From a bacterium (lineage in GTDB: Bacteria > Hinthialibacterota > Hinthialibacteria > Hinthialibacterales > Hinthialibacteraceae), in assembly GCA_016125385.1 (NCBI GenBank), contig WGLV01000010.1:1-64000 (forward strand): 64,000 nucleotides of DNA, in the 5' to 3' direction. The position numbers and the translations under genes are program-made. Every line of letters starts with the position of its first letter. The first letter of the stretch is position 1. This document shows, piece after piece, positions 59,373-64,000 of this stretch. The notes beneath the pieces are model-generated. The model ran no database searches. It worked only from the letters and a program-made list of their open reading frames with translations, and was not told the DNA's origin.

Positions 59373-60761
59373 ATGAAACCGTGGTCCTGTATTCTGATTG
59401 GGACTTTCGCCGCCGTGTTGATGACGACCGCCGTTCAGGCTGAAGACTGGCCGACCTATCGCAAAGACAACGCACGCAGCGGTGTCAGTCACGAAGAGTT
59501 GAAGCCTCCCTTCAAGCAGGCGTGGGAATACCAGTCGAATCACGCTCCCCGGCCGGCGTGGCCCGGCCCGGCCCGGCGCGACGGCTGGCATAAAGTCGAT
59601 AACCTGAAAGCCCGCGTGATATTTGACTGGGCGTATCACGTGATCTCCGCCGATGGCAAGGTATTTTACGGCTCGTCGGCTGACGACAAAGTGTATTGTC
59701 TCGACGCAGCCAGTGGAAACGAGTTGTGGACCTTTTTCACCGACGGTCCCATTCGCCTGGCGCCGACTTATGACGACGGGAAACTATATCTCGGATCGGA
59801 CGACGGCTGCGCGTATTGTCTCAACGCGAACACGGGCGAACTGATCTGGAAAGATAAGCCGTCTGAAACCGATTACCGCGTGTCAGGCAACGACCGGATG
59901 ATCTCGCTATGGCCGGTTCGAACCAGCGTGCTGGTCGACGACGGCAAAGCGTATTTCTGCGCGGGGCTGTTTCCATTAGAGGGCGTGTATATCACCGCAC
60001 GCGACGCCCAGACCGGCGATGAAGTCTGGAATAAAAAAGTCGAAAACATTCCTCCGCAGGGGTATCTGCTGGCGTCGCAAAGCAAACTGTACGTTCCGAC
60101 GGGGCGAGGGACGCCCGCCGTGTTCGACCGCTCGAATGGAGATTATCTGTACTCGCTGGGCGGCTCAGGCGGCAGTTTCGCGCTGCTCACCGGCGACATG
60201 CTGGTGTATGGTCCCGGTAAAACCGGCGAACTGGACGCCTTCGCGGCGGAACAGCGCGACCAACTCGCGACCTTCAGCGGGAACCAGATGGTGGTCACGC
60301 CGGATCTTACGATTCTTCATACCGACACCGAGATGAGCGCGATCGACCGCAAACGGCATTCTCAAATTCTTATGAAGCAAAAAGAACTTGACGACAAAAA
60401 GAAGGATTTGAGCCGTAAATTGAAAGACCTTGGCAAGGACCTTAATGGGCAGGAAGCAACGACGATCAAATCGGAACTGGAAACCGTACTCGCTCAGTTG
60501 AATGATATTCCCCAGCAGCTGGAATCCTGCATTTTATGGAAGAAGGAATGCAACTATCCATACTCGCTCATCATGGCGGGCAATACATTGTTCGCGGGCG
60601 GCTCAGGCCGGGTGGCTGCCTTCAGCGCCAAAGACGGCGAGGAAGTATGGTCGCAAGACGTGAACGGCCGCGCGCTGGAACTGGCGGCGGCGAACGGGAA
60701 ACTGCTGGTCAGCACGGATGAAGGCATGATCTACGCGTTCGAAAACGCGGACGCGAAGTAA
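59373..60761 (+). CDS. Secreted PQQ-like (quinoprotein-fold) beta-propeller protein with coiled-coil insert
   Basis: A 462-residue exported protein. AAGGAGG precedes the ATG at 59373 and the signal peptide ends near VQA|ED. It begins DWPTYRKDNARSG, the usual entry of this secreted quinoprotein-like family, and carries propeller repeats with Trp-rich A-x-D-x-x-x-G-x-x-x-W blades (DAASGNELWTFF, NANTGELIWKD, DAQTGDEVWNK, SAKDGEEVWSQ). Around residues 324-389 a charged helical insert (KQKELDDKKKDLSRKLKDLG and on) interrupts the propeller and could form a coiled coil. No PQQ-binding or dehydrogenase residues are evident, so a scaffold or BamB-like binding role is as likely as an enzymatic one. It lies 21 bp upstream of the multidomain propeller gene. 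Confidence 0.85.
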   Translation: MKPWSCILIGTFAAVLMTTAVQAEDWPTYRKDNARSGVSHEELKPPFKQAWEYQSNHAPRPAWPGPARRDGWHKVDNLKARVIFDWAYHVISADGKVFYGSSADDKVYCLDAASGNELWTFFTDGPIRLAPTYDDGKLYLGSDDGCAYCLNANTGELIWKDKPSETDYRVSGNDRMISLWPVRTSVLVDDGKAYFCAGLFPLEGVYITARDAQTGDEVWNKKVENIPPQGYLLASQSKLYVPTGRGTPAVFDRSNGDYLYSLGGSGGSFALLTGDMLVYGPGKTGELDAFAAEQRDQLATFSGNQMVVTPDLTILHTDTEMSAIDRKRHSQILMKQKELDDKKKDLSRKLKDLGKDLNGQEATTIKSELETVLAQLNDIPQQLESCILWKKECNYPYSLIMAGNTLFAGGSGRVAAFSAKDGEEVWSQDVNGRALELAAANGKLLVSTDEGMIYAFENADAK

Positions 60762-60782
60762 TCGCGAAACGAGGATGAATGG

Positions 60783-63611
60783 ATGAAAAAGTTACTGGTT
60801 TGTTGTGCGGCCTTACTCACCATCGCGTTTCAAATCCGCGCTCAGGACATCGGCCCAGTCTCACGCTGGGTCTTTGATTCCGCGCATATCCTTGGGAAGA
60901 CGCTGGAAGATGAGGCGGGTGGATTGAACGCAACAATCACGGGCGACGTTCGGTTGAACGAAACCGGCGAAGCGCCGTCGATGCTGATCGACCGCGACTC
61001 AACCCGCGTGGAGGTTCCCTATAACGCCGATGCGCTTCCTCATCAAGCGATGACGCTGGAAGCGTGGGCGTCGATCGAAGACACGGTAGAATGGGGCGGG
61101 CTGATCAGCTGCTGGAACCAGGAGGAGAAAAAAGGCTTCCTTCTGGGATACAAGCAATCGAATTTCCATTTCGCGCTGGCGACGAAAGAAGCCAAGGGAT
61201 TCGCTGAAGCGCGCGACCTTTCCAGCCTGGCGTGGGGCCAATGGTATCACGTGGCCGGCGTGTACGACGGCGACAGCATGCGGCTGTACGTCAACGGCCA
61301 ACTTGAAGCGGAAAGCGACGCGCCACAGGGCGATATCGACCTGCCCACCAAGGCGCCGTTCGTGCTGGCGGAATGGGGAGGCGGCGAAGAGTTCCACTGG
61401 CAAGGGTGGATGAACGAAGCCGCGATCTACAACCGGGCTCTGAGCGCCGACGAGATCAAACAACATTACGAGGCGAAGAAAAACTCGTTTCCGCGCGTGA
61501 TCGCGATGAAGACCGGCCCTTACATCAATCGAATCGACGCCGGTCATATCGAAATTCACTGGCAAACCGAAGAAGCGGTTCCATCAACGTTATTGTTCGG
61601 CGAACAGCCCCCGCTGACAAAGGAATTCCGTGACGATCGACCCAAGACGGATCACAAAATCGTCATTGGCGATCTGGAGCGGGAAAAACTGTATTATTAT
61701 CGAATTCTCCTGCCTTCGGATCAACGTCCGACCTGCTCGCGGCTGTTCGAATTCGATTCGACGTTCGATTACACCGAACCGGTGGTTCCCATTCTGGAAA
61801 ATCCATTTCCGGATGATGACCTGACGCCTGTTTACGATCGGTATGTGAATAGCGTTCTGGATCACGTCAATCAAAAACTCGGTTACTGCCTGGTACTGGG
61901 AGCGAGAGACGGGCGGCTGGCGTATGAGATCGCCAAACGGACGCAATTCCGCATCGTCTGCGTGGATGACGACGACAAGCGCGTCGCCGCCGCAAGGCGT
62001 AATCTCGATAAAGCGGGTTTGTACGGCGTTCGCGTCTCGGTACACAAGTGCGATTTTAACAACCTCCCGTTCACCAGTTATTTCGCCAATCTGATCGTAT
62101 CGGACCGGGCGTTTCAGACGGGCGAGATTCCATTTTCAGCGAAAGAGATGTTCCGCATCCTGCGCCCCAGCGGAGGCGTAGCGGCGATCGGACAGGCGAA
62201 TACCGGAAACGGAACGCCCTTGTTAACAAAAGAGAAGCTGCAAGCCTGGCTGGATGAGGGCGGCATACAAGATGAAGCGCGGAGCGCCGATTCAGGCGTC
62301 TTCGTGACGTACACTCGCCCCAAACTGCCCGGTGCGGGCGACTGGTCGCATATGTACGCCGATGGAGGCAACTCAGCGTGCAGTATGGATCAGCACCCGA
62401 CGAACCCGATGCGTGTGATCTGGTTCGGCGAACCGGGGCCCCGGCCTATGGTAGACCGAGGAACGCGCCCTCCCGGGCCGCTGTCCGTAAACGGACGGCT
62501 GTTCGTGGAAGGAGACCGGAGGCTGTTCGGCATCGACGCCTACAACGGAACGATTCTGTGGACGCTGGAGATTCCCGATCTGCGGCGCGCCAACGTACCG
62601 CGCGATTCCGGCAACATGACGGCGACGGATGATTATCTGTTCGCCGTTGTGAAGGACGCCTGCTGGAAGCTGGACGCGCAAACCGGAAAGATCATCAATA
62701 TTCTGCGCCTGCCGGAGGAATACGCCGGCGGCGGCTTTGAATGGGGTTATCTGGGCCAGGCGGACGGCATTGTCTATGGCAGCGTGGTGAAAGCCGGCGG
62801 GACGTACATCGGAGCGGATGGCGAGTGGTATGACGATAACAATCAGGAATCGGACAAGGTCATCAGCGAGGCGATGTTCGCCATGAACGCGGACAATGGC
62901 GCGGTGAAGTGGATCGTCAAAGACAAAGCCATCATCAACTCGACGATCTGTTTCGGCGACGGGCGCATGTACTGGGTCGAGAGCCGCGCGCCCAAGGCCC
63001 TGCAAGCCGAAGCGGGGCGCATGAAAAGCAGCGACCTGACGGACCGGTTCGTCTTCACCACCGACCTGTCCACTGGCAAGCCGCTGTGGGAACGCAGTCA
63101 TGATTTCACAGAAGGCAGCTGGGTTTTTTACATGGCCTACTCAAAAGACACTCTGGTTATTATCAGCACCACCCAGCGTTATCAGATTTACGCTTTTGAC
63201 GCAAAGACAGGCGATTTTCTCTGGGATAATGAGTATCCGTGGTATCGCGATCACCACGGCGGAGCCATGCAGCGCCCGGTGATCGTGGGCGATCTGGTAT
63301 ACGCCGAACCGCGCATCTTTCATCTGCGCAGCGGCGAGATGCTCGACATGATGATGCCGGAACGGAACAAATGCGGAACCATCACCGCCTCGGCTCACGC
63401 GCTGTTCTACCGAGATTCGTATCACGGCATGTGGGACCTGGACAAGAACATCCGTACTCATTTCATCGGAGTACGGCCGGGTTGCTGGCTGGGCGTGATT
63501 CCCGCCGGCGGGCTGATGCTGGCGCCGGAGAGCAGCGCGGGCTGTTACTGCGCACATCCGATCCAGACATCAATGGCATACGTCCCCGTGAAGGATTTAA
63601 GCGTCAATTGA
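60783..63611 (+). CDS. Secreted LamG / fibronectin-like / SAM-methyltransferase-like / PQQ-propeller fusion
   Basis: A 942-residue exported protein with signal peptide ending near IRA|Q. Domains in order: a LamG jelly roll (about 22-232: MTLEAWASIED, WYHVAGVYDGDSMRLYVNG, AIYNRALSADEI); a fibronectin/purple-phosphatase-N-like beta sandwich (238-325: HIEIHWQTEEAVPSTLLFG, LEREKLYYYRILLPSD); and a class I methyltransferase fold (345-510: motif I YCLVLGARDGRLAYEIA, motif II CVDDDDKRVAAAR, then VSVHKCDFNNLPF, RILRPSGGVAAIG). A quinoprotein-like beta-propeller follows (515-942: LFGIDAYNGTILWTLEIP, KLDAQTGKI, YAFDAKTGDFLWD). Motif I lacks the standard D-x-G-x-G, and a secreted methyltransferase would have no obvious SAM supply, so catalytic activity is doubtful. 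It completes the operon with the first propeller protein; a terminator follows. Confidence 0.88.
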   Translation: MKKLLVCCAALLTIAFQIRAQDIGPVSRWVFDSAHILGKTLEDEAGGLNATITGDVRLNETGEAPSMLIDRDSTRVEVPYNADALPHQAMTLEAWASIEDTVEWGGLISCWNQEEKKGFLLGYKQSNFHFALATKEAKGFAEARDLSSLAWGQWYHVAGVYDGDSMRLYVNGQLEAESDAPQGDIDLPTKAPFVLAEWGGGEEFHWQGWMNEAAIYNRALSADEIKQHYEAKKNSFPRVIAMKTGPYINRIDAGHIEIHWQTEEAVPSTLLFGEQPPLTKEFRDDRPKTDHKIVIGDLEREKLYYYRILLPSDQRPTCSRLFEFDSTFDYTEPVVPILENPFPDDDLTPVYDRYVNSVLDHVNQKLGYCLVLGARDGRLAYEIAKRTQFRIVCVDDDDKRVAAARRNLDKAGLYGVRVSVHKCDFNNLPFTSYFANLIVSDRAFQTGEIPFSAKEMFRILRPSGGVAAIGQANTGNGTPLLTKEKLQAWLDEGGIQDEARSADSGVFVTYTRPKLPGAGDWSHMYADGGNSACSMDQHPTNPMRVIWFGEPGPRPMVDRGTRPPGPLSVNGRLFVEGDRRLFGIDAYNGTILWTLEIPDLRRANVPRDSGNMTATDDYLFAVVKDACWKLDAQTGKIINILRLPEEYAGGGFEWGYLGQADGIVYGSVVKAGGTYIGADGEWYDDNNQESDKVISEAMFAMNADNGAVKWIVKDKAIINSTICFGDGRMYWVESRAPKALQAEAGRMKSSDLTDRFVFTTDLSTGKPLWERSHDFTEGSWVFYMAYSKDTLVIISTTQRYQIYAFDAKTGDFLWDNEYPWYRDHHGGAMQRPVIVGDLVYAEPRIFHLRSGEMLDMMMPERNKCGTITASAHALFYRDSYHGMWDLDKNIRTHFIGVRPGCWLGVIPAGGLMLAPESSAGCYCAHPIQTSMAYVPVKDLSVN

Positions 63612-63674
63612 CCGGGCATCGCCCGGGGTGCGGCAAGCGGCCGAGGCAAATATTCAGGTTTTACGAATCAAGAG

Positions 63675-63709
63675 CCGGGGCGATCCAGAAATGGACCGCC
63701 CCGGTTTTT
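63675..63709 (+). terminator. Rho-independent terminator
   Basis: CCGGGGCG pairs with CGCCCCGG, with TCCA/TGGA inside the loop, followed by five T. It ends the long co-directional run that starts near 51.6 kb. Confidence 0.85.
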
Positions 63710-63774
63710 ACACTGAATTAAAAAGCGCCATTCATCAAACAACAACAAAACCAATCCCGCCCGCTATTTCCCAT

Positions 63775-64000
63775 TTATAACGAAGCGGCGATGGTTTTGG
63801 ACCATTCGTTCCATACTGCGACGGATTCCGCCAGCTTGGGCATGACGTCGCCGCCAATGCCATACCCCTGAAACCCGATCGGGCCTTTGTAACCCAGATG
63901 CGCGAGCGCGTAGACGAATGAATAGGTATCGTAGTTGCCCTGACCAAGCGGGAGGATTCCAGCGCGTACGTCGATGTCTTTCGCGTTGGGTTGAGAGCCG
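63775..64000 (-). CDS. Sugar phosphate isomerase/epimerase, C-terminal part (runs off the window)
   Basis: The last 74 codons of a minus-strand gene that continues past base 64000. The translation (DIDVRAGILPLGQGNYDTYS, LGYKGPIGFQGYGIGGDVMP and WNEWSKTIAASL) matches the end of AP-endonuclease-2-type TIM barrels, which act on keto sugars or inositol-type substrates. In these proteins the G-Q-G-x-Y-D segment is the last barrel strand before the closing helices. The N-terminal half with most metal ligands is not visible, so no specificity can be inferred. The stop TAA is at 63775-63777. Confidence 0.8.
   Translation of the reverse strand, partial: GSQPNAKDIDVRAGILPLGQGNYDTYSFVYALAHLGYKGPIGFQGYGIGGDVMPKLAESVAVWNEWSKTIAASL

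Overview
This 64 kb window is a chromosomal segment of a Gram-negative, flagellated, probably uncultured bacterium. Base composition looks moderately GC-rich (I judge mid-50s percent by eye). The gene content is typical of polysaccharide-degrading, planctomycete-like or related candidate phyla: secreted LamG proteins, Tat-exported Gfo/Idh/MocA oxidoreductases, sugar phosphate isomerases, a GH29 alpha-L-fucosidase, a pectate lyase, a Cys-type sulfatase, quinoprotein-like beta-propellers, and pseudopilins with a shared NGLVS-x-GDI tail. I cannot name the phylum from sequence alone; Planctomycetota, Sumerlaeota, Hydrogenedentota and Lentisphaerota-like lineages would all fit. There is no rRNA, phage, IS element, CRISPR array or plasmid backbone. 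Two tRNAs (Glu-CTC, Leu-CAG) are present.

Layout. 0.2-10.5 kb: LamG protein, pseudopilin, orphan OmpR-type regulator, a secreted unknown, an isomerase-oxidoreductase fusion, a GT4 glycosyltransferase and a large clan GH-A glycosidase with an inserted carbohydrate-binding domain. 10.7-15.4 kb: proteostasis block (small heat-shock protein overlapping Lon, then a periplasmic HtrA protease). 15.5-23.3 kb: tRNA-Glu, M15 peptidase, Tat-exported oxidoreductase, the hisS / siroheme synthase / pseudopilin-like lipoprotein operon, an oligopeptide ABC ATPase and a PhyH dioxygenase. 23.5-29.2 kb: second pseudopilin, GT-C membrane glycosyltransferase, lipoproteins, a DUF533 protein and a GYF-AIM24 protein. 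29.4-35.2 kb: two very large tandem flagellins and an 860-bp hairpin-rich intergenic region with repeat copies whose stems covary and a sigma-28-like promoter. 35.2-43.4 kb: TSUP permease, an atypical M24 protein with a DUF4911-like partner, a cobalamin-binding sensor coupled to a soluble histidine kinase, peroxiredoxin, pectate lyase and tRNA-Leu. 43.6-51.5 kb: AmrS radical SAM enzyme, a histidine kinase with an EF-hand-like loop in its sensor domain, GNAT, fucosidase, sulfatase and an eight-helix membrane protein.

51.6-63.6 kb is one long tightly packed co-directional run. First comes a molybdate/tungstate ABC transporter whose binding protein has two tandem domains, followed by a MoaD-like protein, a MoeB/ThiF-like enzyme and a half-size TSUP permease. 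Then come a tail-anchored membrane protein, an FtsX/MacB-type permease, a LolD-type ATPase and two secreted beta-propeller proteins, the second fusing LamG, fibronectin-like, methyltransferase and propeller domains. The window ends inside a sugar phosphate isomerase gene on the minus strand.

The strongest candidates for undescribed biology are the split cobalamin (CarH-like motif) sensor and kinase pair at 37.4-39.7 kb, the hairpin family with compensatory stem changes near the flagellins, the tandem-ModA plus masked-diglycine MoaD operon, and the secreted methyltransferase-propeller fusion with its ABC transporter.
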